This document shows, one piece after another, positions 21,016-32,248 of a stretch of DNA of 64,000 nucleotides. Source of the stretch: Lagopus muta (Eukaryota > Chordata > Aves > Galliformes > Phasianidae); assembly GCF_023343835.1 (NCBI RefSeq), contig NC_064444.1:9539219-9603218 (forward strand). The letters are read 5' to 3'. Position numbers and translations under genes: made by a program. Within the stretch, counting starts at the first letter, position 1. Every line of letters begins with the position of its first letter. Under the pieces are notes generated by a model, which was not told where the DNA came from, searched no databases, and saw only the letters and a list, made by a program, of their open reading frames with translations.

Positions 21016-23315
21016 GTAGAAACTTGACTGTTAATAGTTGATTTGTCAAAGGTAGCCTTTTTGAATAGATTAAGAGAAAGGAGAGGAAGCATTGCTTAGT
21101 AGTGGTGATCACTATTTCAGGACTGCACTGCTAATTCGAGCACTGACTCACTGTAGCCTTGGAAAGTTACAGTGCTTTTGTTCTAGAAAATACGAAGCAA
21201 AGAAAGCAGCCATTCTATTCTAATAGCAAACATCCATTTTATTGTAACACTGCCTGGAGAGGAAGAATCCAATGCTTTTGTTCTTTCTCTCTATGCTGCT
21301 AATAATTCTTACAAGAAAGTATTTCCAGTTGCTAGTTCAGCATCTTCCAACACTGCTTCCTCTATGTCTGGTTATCAAAATACCAAGAATGCAAAGGCTG
21401 CTTTTAGGCTGCCACTAAACGTATTGTTTTCTACCTTCATGTATGTGCAGAACGTTAGAAAAAGCAAAGCTATGTAGCTGAAGGTGAGTAAAAACGAAGT
21501 AGAAAAATAGACTGAAAGGGAAATACTATGTATCAAGTGTATGTGTATGTATAAAATCTGGTTCCAAAGAGGCTTGTTAGAACTAAACAAGTCTGAGCGA
21601 GAATTAATGGCCCACACCTGGGAAAAAGAGGTGAATACTCAGGCATCCAGGTTTAGTAACTGCCACACCTGTCCTATATTCCCAAAAGCATAAATGAGTT
21701 CTGCAAGGATTTAGATAGCTTAGCTTTTGAATGCACAGTGCCATGGCTCTTTTCCAAGGCATCATCAGTCACCGCATGAAAATCCCCACCCTTAATTACC
21801 AGGGCATTATTTGTCATGGGGCATGCTCTAATGAAGAACTTCACTTCATCTGTATGATATCAAGAAGAATAAATAGTTTGGGGGATGACTTCTACCCTGA
21901 CTTTAAAATGGTTCTTTGCAACAAAACCATAAAGCAGCTTTCCAGAAAAATCGCTAAAATGAGAGAGGCATAACGCAGTGTTATCTTCAGTCCTGTGGTA
22001 TTGGGTGAAGGAGGACCAAACTTCTTTCTTACCTATGGTTTTATTATTCCCTGCAACCTATATGATCTCTATGCCATAAAAAGCACAATGAGCAGCTGCC
22101 TGGAAAGAAAAAAGAAACTGAGAGTTTGGCACCTGGACGGGGAGAAGGGTTGTGGTCCTCCTGATTGTTCACCCTGTGTCACTTCTGCTCATTTAGATGA
22201 ATAGACAGCTACCTACCTGTGCCTGTATGACAGAAAGTATGCAAGAGGGAGAAAAAATGAGAAAGTGTACTGCTGAGTACAGAATGTCTGTCATTGAGCT
22301 GCTGCTGCTAATATCTAGGAGAATTATGTGCTAGATTATCAGTGACTGGTATTTTTGTCAGGCAGGTCCAGCGTATCTCATATCCCCAGGAGAAAATAAA
22401 GAAAGTATGCAGTGTCACCATCCTTCCAGAAAGTCACTTCTCCCAGTTTGGTGAGTTAGCTGGCCTTTTCTTTTCCTATATCTTAAAAAGGAAGCAAGTT
22501 CAACTGAAACAGCGGGGCACAGCTCCCCACTCTTTGGCTGTGCAAACTAAGAAATCATTCTTAGAGAAACAAAGCAGTTACATTTACATGTGCAGGTACC
22601 TGGATATCTCTGTCACTCTGAATTTACCAGATACAGTCCAGCATTAGGTTTCTATTTAATATAAACACTGCAGCCAAAACTGTAGAAAAATCCCTCTTGG
22701 GTAACATGTCCCAGAACAACAATGTTGTTGGAGAAGGGCTCATCTGAGTTGTCTCCTCTTGACTGTAAGTAGATCAGATTTCCTTCTGATAGGCAGGAGA
22801 AGTTTTACATCCCTCCGTCACTGGCCTGTCCATCAAGGTCTGGTTTCTGTACCTCATCAGCCATGAAAACAAACTCAGCAAATCTTTATATAGGGAATAG
22901 TTCTTGATCTGATTTGTTTAAACATCATGTGGGGTTTTCCTACGTGATTTTTTTGGTCAGAGGACTTATACAGTTAAGATACTAATGGAAATTATTGGGA
23001 ATCTTGCATGAGGAAAGAATTCAGGATCAACAATATTGCAATGGTGTTGGTGATTCGTAGGGGAATATCCTATGTGTGAAAAAAGTAGCATGCAAAGAAG
23101 AGTAGATGGAAATACAAAACACTTCAAAATACATTGAACCATATCTTGCAGATGTCCAGTGGTGCACGTGCACTGGCAGTTGACACTTAAATGCCAATAG
23201 TCACTTGGCAGAGACTGAAGCTTAAACCCTAAAGGGTCCCTGGAGACTATTTCCAAACATGCCCAGTTAGTTGCTGAATGGATGCATCATAAGGAGGACT
23301 TTACCAAAGTGTGCA

Positions 23316-23520
23316 CAGTCACAGAATCACAGAATTGTAGGGGCTAGAAAGGACCTCGAGAGGTCATCGAGTCCAACCCCCTGCAAAGCAGGCAGCCTAC
23401 AGCAGGCTGCACAGGTAGGCGTCCAGGCAGGACTTGAATATCTCCAGAAAAGGAGACTCCACAGCTCCTGTGGGCAGCCTGTCCCAGTGCTCTGTCACCC
23501 TGACCATGAAGAAAGTCACA
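23316..23520 (-). mobile_element. CR1 LINE 3' end (antisense)
   Basis: On the plus strand 'cacagaatcacagaattgta', 'catcgagtccaaccccctgc', 'gcaggacttgaatatctcca' and 'gggcagcctgtcccagtgct' follow in the order of a reverse-complemented CR1 3' end. The element therefore points to the minus strand and is 5' truncated near 23,520. Confidence 0.9.
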
Positions 23521-26500
23521 GAAATCTTTACAGCTCAGCAGAGAATGTGATAACACTCATAATCATTTGCCCAGGCTTTTGAGGCCCTTCTTCAGAGTAC
23601 AGGCATTACTTTGAAGTCACATACAGTTCCGATGGAAATGTGATTTGGCAGTTGGAGAAAAGGACTTTGTCTACCAGGAAATGAAATTGAAAAGTGCATT
23701 GCTTATGTGTACTTTTACCTTACATCATCTTTTTCCTCTTGCTACAAGCCCTTTGACACTGGGGGACTCTGCAGGTGGGACAGTACTAAGGATTGCAAAG
23801 CACATGCTCATGCTTTCCTTCCATTAAAAAAAAGTGAGGACAGGCTGAGAGCATATGTGTACTCCTAGGAGGGACACAAGCATGGGCAATCAGTCCAAGA
23901 GAGCTCCAGGCAGAAGAGACTGCCCTGCTTTGAACAAGTGGGATGTGCTGTGCTGGTGCTGTAAATTACAGGAAAGTCTTGGGCACAGATTTCAATGCTT
24001 GGAGCACAACAGGCTTATAACAAAGTATTTAATTTGCCTAAAAATTGTCCTGATGGGGGGACATTTATCAGTCAGTACTTTTTGACATCAACAGAGAATA
24101 CTGCAGCACATTGTGAAGCAGTCTTTATGTCTCTGGATTTCATCATGTGAAGGGGCACCAGCTGTGGATATAAGTTGAATGGGGAGTTACAGGCAGCTCT
24201 GAGATGCTTCACATAATAGCAGCACTGGAGCTGAGCTGGGGGAAAGCTAAAAAGTATGCAAGCTTTTATTTAGTATTTGAGTGCTTTTAAAAAGATTTCT
24301 AGGTGGATTTTCAGTAGGCTTAAAATTTGATGTGTGCCGCATATTCTGCTACTCCATCAGCAGATGGATTTCCTGGCCTTGACCAAAATATGTAGACCCA
24401 AGGATTTACAAGTGTTTCAGTCCTATAAGGGAGACTGAATAGCTCCAAGCTCGTTGAGAAAAAGAGGCCAAGGGGCACTGGGGCAAAGTCTGGTTTCCTG
24501 AAGACTGAGTTTTCAGTTGATTTGTCAGGAGATTAGAGCTCCACCTCAAGCATTTCCCACCATTTGCAGAGTTAGCTTTTCTCACAAAATAGGCACCTAT
24601 ATTTGTCTTTCATGAAATGCAGGCACTGTGGAATCAGCTGCTGAGCCTGCAGCTCTGTGCAAGGAGCAGTTCTGGTGAGGACACCTATGGCATTCTCAAA
24701 TAAATGCAATCAAGCACCTCAAACTTTTATCAGTGACATGCTGAGCTGGGTATCCAACATTTATTTCAGTTTATTAGTAAGGGAAAAAACTCATTCCGTG
24801 TAGTGAGGAGTCTGGAGACACTGCTGAAGATGCACACGATCTCTTGATGACTAAGTTGAACATGTGTGATTCATAAGGCTGACAGGGCTCTGCAGACATT
24901 GCGAGCGGGCAGAAACACAGTTCTGTACAGTGAAATCCAGTACTGTAGCACCTGACACACTTGGACATGTTGCATGAATTCTTTTTAGAACAACACAGTT
25001 CATATGGTGAATGTTTACCTGCTTTTAGAGAATACAGGACTTTTCTAAAATTGTATTATAAGGAATGTACTATTTATTCCAATAGTTATATATATAGTTT
25101 GCAACAAATTAGCATCTAGCTTAATTGCTTAGGCCTGAAAGAAGAATTTAGAGTGAATAATTTGGATTCCAAACACTTTTGCCCATTTTCTATGTTTAAT
25201 TACAGCAGTAAAAGGGAAAAAAAGTCATACATTTTTTGCAATACGGGGACCTGTTTGGAAAACTGTTTTCTTTTCACTTAAACACAAGTAGTTTGTAAGG
25301 TCTTTCTGTCTGGAATTAGGTACCTCTCAGCCCTGGCCTCTTGCTAAATTAATGGTTTTGATTATACTTAGCTCCACTATTAAGTGTATGAATCAGTTGC
25401 ACATGTAAGACACGTGGCATTGCTGGTGCTCCTAGTTGAAAAGCAGTGCCTTTTCAGCATTGTTTTATGGGCGTTTAGATATGAAAACTTCTTGCAAACA
25501 GCACCGTCACTATGTTTTTACTTTCTGAAATACTTTCACTAACAATAAAAAACATTTTTATGCTTCCTTAAAATGAATGAAAAACATGATGGCTTCCATC
25601 AGAAAGCCTCTATTCATATGAATTTTGTTAGTATTTATTTATTTAATAGCTACTTGAAGCACTCAGTATCTTGATGGATAATCACAAGGATTTGTTCGAA
25701 GCATTTTGAGGTAGCTAGCCTTGTTTTCCCTAAAATGCCCTTGCTGCCCCGAGTTCAGTTTCCAGATTTTTATGGGACTGTGACCCACTCAGGAGCAACC
25801 TACTGATCTTGGGACTGACCTGGCTTGTGATTAACTCTTATTGCACTTAAGATAAAGACATGTTTTGCATAAAGCATAAGATTCCCATTTGAACAGAAAA
25901 TGTCAGTGTAAGGGTCTTGTGGAATTTGTGCAGTTGTGAGTAGTGTCTCATTTTGATTAAAGGGATTGCTCTGGTGAACGTGATTGTGTGTAACCTATCT
26001 TTCTGCAAAGGCTTGGAAGGCAGGGTAGATGTTATCTCAGCAGGTAGGAGTGCCGGCTGCTTTCACTGGATGCTTCAAGTGACCTTTGGAATCCCCGCAG
26101 GGAACGAAGGGCCATATCTCACATTGCCTTGCTGGCTGTCCCACCAGCATGCTGCATGGACAGTACTGAGGTGAAATCACTTTGCAGCAGGCTCTGCATG
26201 CCACACATGGGAAATTGAGCACCATATTTCAGCCTGTAAGTGAAAGCTGCCTCTTCAGTCACATCTTTGTGACTGAAGTCAACGAGTGCAACGAGTCAAA
26301 GAAGTTCTGATCCAGAAGTATCTCTGTTACTAGTTTGGAACTGATAACAGAACTGCAGTGATTGTCAAGCTGAGATTGCCTCTGCTTGCTTCCTTCCTCC
26401 ATGCCTGTTGTTTCCTGTGTGCTTAGTGTTCCTTTGATCGTGGTTAGGACTCATTTGTGATGTCACCACGTCACTCTTGGAACTTTGTGAAGCTTCCTTG

Positions 26501-26554
26501 TGGGTCCCTCCCCTCTCAGTGCCTTTGACATTTTTCATTTAGTGGGGCAGCTCC

Positions 26555-26584
26555 TGCTTAGATTACTCATGCTTAGATTACTCA
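26555..26584 (+). repeat. Perfect 15-bp tandem duplication
   Basis: The unit TGCTTAGATTACTCA occurs twice head to tail without mismatch. Each copy contains TTACTCA, close to an AP-1 site. Confidence 0.9.
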
Positions 26585-29500
26585 TTAATCCCTGGGCTGC
26601 AGCAATATAATTGGAGAAGGCTGAGTGTAGCTCAACAGGGAGGTCAGACTTTCAGACAGCATCCGCACTGAGCAGTAAAGCTGCTTTCTGCTCGTATGGT
26701 CTCAAAGCTTTTTTAAACATCACATTTTAAAATCTGAGTCAAATGTGGTTCCAATCCTTTCTACCACTGAAGTCAGAGCTTCACGATATTAATGGCAGAA
26801 GGTTGCACGCACCAAAGGTGTGTGTTATATCCAATCCTCGTGCTGCTCTCATCCATCTGAAATCTGCCAGTCAGCAATGTGTCTGTCCATGGCAGGACAA
26901 CATGGGTCTTTCATATCCATTCTACACTACAGAATTTAAGTTTGTGCCAGATCATTCCTCCAATTTAATTTATATTCCTGTAACAGTGTCACCTAGAAGG
27001 GAACAAAGTTGATTTAAAGAACAAGAACACAGACAAGTCAGCGTGTGTCAGGGACTCCATTCTGTAACAATGTCTCTCATACTAAAGTACATAATTAAGA
27101 AATGGCACAACTTTTTTTGAGCCAAAGTTCTGTACATAGCTCATGCAGGCACTTGACATCTAAGTTAAATGCCTGAAGTTGGTGTCCTGTGTACAGAGAG
27201 AGGAGGAAGCTGGGGTCTGTTTGTCTGGGTTTGTCAGGAGTTTAAATCTCCTTCTTTTATTATTATGTCCCGGACAATGCAATGTACTAACAGGTAAAAT
27301 CTTCAGAGAGATTTTGAGAACTTTCTGCCCCTTAAAGCAGAGCTGGGATCTGAGTTTGGATGATGGCACTCATTGCCCTGTTACTGTTCTGCTGCAGCAT
27401 GTGTCTGTTAGCTCAGGTCCATGCCAGTTCTGACTCAGGGCTGTGAGGCTTCCATTCAGTGCACAGGAGCTAGGAAAGGTAGGAGCCATATTTCCTATAT
27501 GCTCCATTAAGCATTCAGTGGCAAAAATAAGAAAGAAAAGAATGGCATTTTCTTGGCAATTTACTTCAACATAATAGTGTTAATTTTTTTTTTTTTTATT
27601 TTACTTTTTAAAGAAAAAAATATCAGGAAAATATGTGAAAAAGAAAGCATTTCATGTGAGGGAAGTGGTGGTCAAATTTTTGCATGCTCACTGTTTGTGA
27701 TGTTAGCACAGGACATGTGGGAGAAGATATGCTGAGCTTGACTACTCATTTCTTGTGTGGCCTTGGCAAATCGTTCCCTCTTCCAGCTCTGTAGCTGAGA
27801 AATAGAGCAACAGTGCTGCTCCACCTCCCAGTGAGATGCAACCATGGATGAATAAAGGATCCTGAGCTATCGATGATAGAAACCACTGAAGTTTGTAAGG
27901 TAGACAAAAGATTAGAAAGTTAAATTCAGGAGGGAAAGGAAGGAAGGATGTTGTTTAGTGTGAGGTAGAAGAGTAGAGAGAGAATGAGCGACTTGTGGGT
28001 AGGCCAAGTACTGAGTAATGTGGTAACTGATGTGTATCAGTAAGAGAACTGTAAATGTGATTTGGTGAATTCTTGAGATAAAGGTGGTGCTGTGGTAATG
28101 CAGAAGAGACCACTGCAGTGAGATGAGGTGCAGTGCTGTCACATCCTCCTTTTCTGTGTCTGTGGCATTTGAGCTGTATTCTGGAGGGGACAGAACTAAA
28201 TCTGGTATCTGTAAGGCATTCAGAATATTCTTGGGCACCACAAATGTGGTCACTGAAATACAATCCTGATTGTAAAAGGGAAACTAACCATTTAATGGCT
28301 CACTAACTGCGTACAAAATATGAGCAGGTTTCACAGCCCGGCTGTACATGGTTACAGGTGACAGGTAGGAAAGGACAGGCTATGAGCCACAAGTGGATGG
28401 AAGCAGGCAGCAGGCAGGCTGATTGAGTGAAGAGATGCTCCCAGGCATCTAGCATGGTAATTGCAGCGGTGCTGAGCTCTTGGGAGAGGAGCTAGAAGTT
28501 AGCTGAGCACAAGGACAGCAAGGGTTGAGGACACTGCCACAGAGACTGTGAGGATATGATATGGAAAGGGAAATGACATGGAAAGGGAACAGGAAGGTTA
28601 GCATGGATTTGATTTCATCCACCTTGGAGTTGCAAACGCTCTTCCTCCAAAGAAGAAGAGCTGTAGTAATTAAGCCACCTGGCACTGAACCAAACTCTGC
28701 ACATACAATGGTCATCAGTCCCCAGCTGCTGTTGCCAGGTGAAAGGAAGGCCCTGGCTGACTTGTGCTGCATACTGCTCTACTGACCTGTGAGGCTTCAG
28801 CATGTACAGCCTTCTCTGAAAATTGTCATGTGTGGCAGCCTTTCCATGTGCAGGTCATGTTTTCCCTCTCTAGGGCAGAAAACAGAGGAGAAGGATGAAG
28901 TTTGTGTTTCATTGCACCTCGAGAAGTAAAGGCAGTAAATTGGCAGCTCCTCATCACATACAAAAGTGCTGCCCATCCCTGCCTGCTCCCCTGGTGCACC
29001 TGTGGCACAGAGCTGTCTCCAGCTGAGGGCTGTGCCCCATTCCTGCCCTGCTGCCCCCAGTGCACACCCTGGCCCTGCTTTTTTTCCTCTGTCAGGAACA
29101 GAGGAGGGGCTGGCACTGGTGTCAGGAGGTTTGCATGCCATCAGAACATTCTGGAGCTTTGTCAGTAGCAGTGACATGTTCTCAGTTAACAAAGTAGTAA
29201 AATAAACTTAAAGAGACCTTTTGGTTCTTTACTGGGCTGCCACATGCCAGGTTCTGTGTGCAGTTCCATGCTGCTGGATCAGAGCAGAGCACTGTGCCTG
29301 CACCCTGCAGACGGTGCAGGGGCTGCGGGAAACATTCAGAGCAGCCACTTTTGTGGTGCAATTAAAAACAGTCCCAAAATTCACTTCAAAATTCAGCAAG
29401 GATATTTAATTCCTCCATCGCTGTGATTTTCTCTTGTTTCCTTTCCTACCAACAGAAACCAGTACGGCCAACTTTGTGTGATGGCTCTCAGCAGTGCTCA

Positions 29501-30334
29501 GGGTTTTGGAGTGCTTTCCCAGCCCTCCCTGGTGCGATCTGCTGTGCGATGGAAGAACAGCACCCTCAAGAGTTGACGGCCGTGCTGCTCCAGGGCTCCA
29601 CAGCACTGGGCGGGCACCCTTCCTCCTTTTGTTAACAAACACACTGGCACATGTGGCCGAGGCAACGAGACATAAACGTTTCTTTTGCCATCACATGTGA
29701 AGTGTTTGGCATCGGTCGGTTTGGGTGTGGAAATCTGTGCCTGTCCGAGGGATGGCAGCTGCTGAGCATGGCATTTGCCTTAGGAGAAGAGGCATTCAAA
29801 AAAGAATTGCCCTACTTATTTAAGTCTGGGAAACTTGTTTTATACCATCTTAAAAGAATTTGAACAGGAATTAATATTTTTGTGCAAAAAGAGATTATTT
29901 AAAAGTACTTCACTGAGATAAAAGGGGTCTGTGTAAAAAATACTGAGCAAACCAGTCCTTAAATTGCGGGGACTTGTTTGTTAATTACAGTAATTAGGAA
30001 TGGAATCTGATCCTAAACTTTCTGATTTGCTTTGAATTTCTCTTGATGTGTGGTTAGACCTTAATTTTCAGAATGATTCTAAAATGTGAGACTACAGAGG
30101 CATCAGTATTGTTGCTCAGTGTCAAAGTGAGTTCTGTTCTCCCACTGCTGCTGCAGTTCGGACCTTTTGCTGTGCATGGCCGGTTCCTGCCCGCCACCTT
30201 CAGAGCGCAGTGTGGCTGCAGGAAGCTCAGCATTGCCAGCACTGGCTGCTGGGCCAGCTGGGTCCTACGGCATCAGCAAGCCTGGGTCGGCATCTGCCCC
30301 TCTCCTGCAAATGGGTTTGCTGGGACAGAGCCTG

Positions 30335-30525
30335 CAAGATCTGCACGGCCAGATGTGGCAGGGTTGCCCAGAGAGGATGTTGGGTCTTTGCTTTCTTCCA
30401 TAGAGATATTCAAGACCCCGTGGACACCGAGCAGTGTGACCTGCTGTACGGAACCTGTGTAGCAGGGGTTGGACTCCATGATCTCTTCAGGTCCCTCCCA
30501 GCCTCTGTGGTTCTGTGATTCTGTG
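30335..30525 (+). mobile_element. CR1 LINE 3' end (sense)
   Basis: The blocks 'gggttgcccagagaggatgt', 'gagatattcaagaccccgtg', 'gcaggggttggactccatga' and 'ggttctgtgattctgtgatt' are the CR1 3' end in sense orientation. It is a 5'-truncated copy ending in the short direct-repeat tail characteristic of the family. Confidence 0.9.
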
Positions 30526-31408
30526 ATTTCTGCCCACGCTGAAGCATTTCTGACACAGGATAGGGGATTTTCCTCTCTATCATAACTTTGGAGTTCTTCT
30601 TCCATATGGGTGCTTTGCTTGATCAGGCAGTGCGTATCCTTTCTACCCAATGTTACGTGCTGAAACCAATGTATATCATAATTTCAGAAGACACCATATA
30701 TAAAAAGCAGTTAGGATTTTTTTTTCTGTTGACACTGAAAGATGAAAGGTACGCTCACAGAATCATAGAATCTGTGTGTTCTGCGTTCTTTATGAACATC
30801 TCCCACCAAACACACTCTCCTGTAAGGACAGCTCAGTGCAGAAGGCTGTGCTGGCTGCTGGCCTCGTGCCTGCGTGGAGAGCAGAGGTTCATGTGCGTGA
30901 CCCCAAACGTGGCTTTTGGTTCGTGGTGGGTTTGTTCCTAAGGCTTTGCCAGTCACTATGAATTGCAAGGAATTCTGAGCAAGCAATTTGATATCATTAG
31001 CTTCTGGTTCATTCAGCCATCCAGGACTAAGAAATGCAGCAATTCTTTCTGTAGCCATAGATACATTGGGGTTTTCTCTGCCGATCTCCCTCTCGCCATT
31101 GTCTGCACCTGCTTCACCGGCCGCGGTGCGTCCTTCCATCCCCTGTGCTGCTTTCTGAGCAACCGGGGCAAGCGGATCTAGGCGCCGGAGGTACGGCCGG
31201 GTGGGGAGGCGGCAGTTCCGTGCCCATAATCCGTCCCGGGCAGGGAACGCGGGCTCCTCGGGCCGCGGCTCTCCCACCGGCTGCCCAGAGGGGACTCGGA
31301 GCTGAGCCCGGCGTTTCGCCTTCCGAGCGGCACGCTGCCGCACTCCCGGGGTTTATCTTGGGAGCCGGTCCGTGCTCGACACAGCCCGAGATTGCGGTGT
31401 TTGCATTT

Positions 31409-31418
31409 GGGGAAATCC
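31409..31418 (+). promoter_or_regulatory. CEBPA: NF-kappaB-type motif upstream of CEBPA
   Basis: GGGGAAATCC fits the kappaB consensus GGGRNWYYCC at every position. It lies about 630 bp upstream of the inferred CEBPA start. Function is inferred from the motif only. Confidence 0.4.
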
Positions 31419-31432
31419 GTCATTAAATTTAC

Positions 31433-31900
31433 CTGCCCGATTCGCGTCCCGGGACGGGACGGAGGGACAGCCCCGCGCGTTCATCCCCTCCACCGCCAGC
31501 GTACGGTGGAAGCCATGGATCAGCGGCAGCGCGTCCCGGCCCGGCACTGCCCCCGGCCCCGTCCCGCAGCGCGGAGCCCCGCAGCCCCGCCCCACCGGGC
31601 GCGCTCCCGGCCGGGTCCTAGCGCCGCTCGGGGCCGCGCTCCGCGGGTCCCCACGGGGCTCAGCTGATGAACCTCGCGCGTCGAACCGGGCCAAGCTCCG
31701 GTAGCTCCGCTGGGACGGTGCCTCGGGCCACAGGGGCGGGCCCAGCGTCCCGTCCGGCCCAGCGTCCGCGAGTTCGCGCGCGATGGTAAACTTCGGGGCC
31801 ATTCCCGGTGGCACGGGACCGGGCGCTCCGGGCTCCGAGCCCCCAGAGCTCAGCGGGCGGGCGGGCGGAGTGCAGGGCCCCGCGCGGGGCTCGGTGAGAG
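31433..31900 (-). ncRNA. Candidate first exon of a CEBPA divergent transcript
   Basis: On the minus strand a near-ideal donor (GGGCAG|GTAAAT) has its exon side ending at 31433, inside the CEBPA CpG island and upstream of CEBPA on the opposite strand. Human CEBPA has a divergent lncRNA (CEBPA-DT) in the same arrangement. The 5' end is a guess and no downstream exon was identified. Confidence 0.3.
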
Positions 31901-31977
31901 CAGAGCTCCCGGGGGAGGGCGGACGGCCGGGCCGGGGCGCTAAGACCCGGGGCGCGGTGGTCAGAGGTTCCCAGCAG

Positions 31978-31992
31978 GACACTAGAGGGCGA
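31978..31992 (+). promoter_or_regulatory. CEBPA: CTCF-like motif next to CEBPA TATA box
   Basis: GACACTAGAGGGCGA matches the CTCF core at 13 of 15 positions by eye and ends 23 bp before the TATA box. Confidence 0.5.
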
Positions 31993-32015
31993 TCCCCGGC
32001 CCTGCTGCGGGGGTG

Positions 32016-32023
32016 TATATATA
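32016..32023 (+). promoter_or_regulatory. CEBPA: CEBPA TATA box
   Basis: TATATATA stands out in an otherwise extremely GC-rich promoter. It places the transcription start near 32,045-32,050, giving a leader of about 200 nt. CEBPA promoters in mammals also have a TATA-type element at this distance from the reading frame. Confidence 0.8.
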
Positions 32024-32158
32024 CGGCACGCAGGACCGAGGCAACCCACTAGGAACAGGGCAAGGCAGGCAGGCGGCGAGCGGGGCTCGGGCGGGCTGGG
32101 GCGGGGGACGGGCTCCGGGCGCGCCGAGCGGAGCCGCGCCGAGCCGGGGGAGCGCGGG

Positions 32159-32248
32159 GTGCTGCGGGCTTGGCAGAGCCGCCGCCGCCCCGTCCGAACC
32201 CTGGATTGCCGGAGCCCTTCACCATGCCCGGCAGGCTGTAGGTGCTTC
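32159..32248 (+). CDS. CEBPA: Possible non-AUG N-terminal extension of C/EBP-alpha
   Basis: The main CEBPA frame stays open upstream of its ATG. A GTG at 32159 followed by CTG at 32162 could start a 30-residue extension that includes SRRRPVR and ends directly at the p42 methionine. In human, an extended isoform starting at a GUG in the leader adds an arginine-rich nucleolar-targeting segment of similar length. The similarity in position and arginine content is seen here; translation is inferred. The frame is open even across the TATA box, so openness alone proves nothing. Confidence 0.35.
32224..32241 (+). promoter_or_regulatory. CEBPA: CEBPA upstream ORF (MPGRL-stop)
   Basis: ATG-CCC-GGC-AGG-CTG-TAG encodes five residues in a frame different from the main one and stops 7 nt before the p42 ATG. 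Its start context (ACC before ATG) is strong at -3, while the p42 start has T at -3 but G at +4. Human CEBPA has a five-codon uORF beginning MPG with the same 7-nt spacing. It controls reinitiation at the p30 start in response to eIF2/eIF4E activity. It is the only ATG in the inferred leader. Confidence 0.93.

Larger units (their letters stand above)
21016..31130. other. CEBPG-CEBPA divergent spacer
   Basis: This is about 10 kb without a recognisable protein gene. All open frames are short and lack homology. It contains two CR1 fragments (23,316-23,520 and 30,335-30,525), a 15-bp perfect tandem duplication (26,555-26,584) and a T run near 27,585-27,598. It is the expected place for distal enhancers of either C/EBP gene, but none can be identified from sequence alone. 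Confidence 0.6.

Noticed and set aside
30756-30775. 'cacagaatcatagaatc' resembling a CR1 tail
   Set aside because: It is only about 17 bp with no adjoining CR1 body, too short to call.
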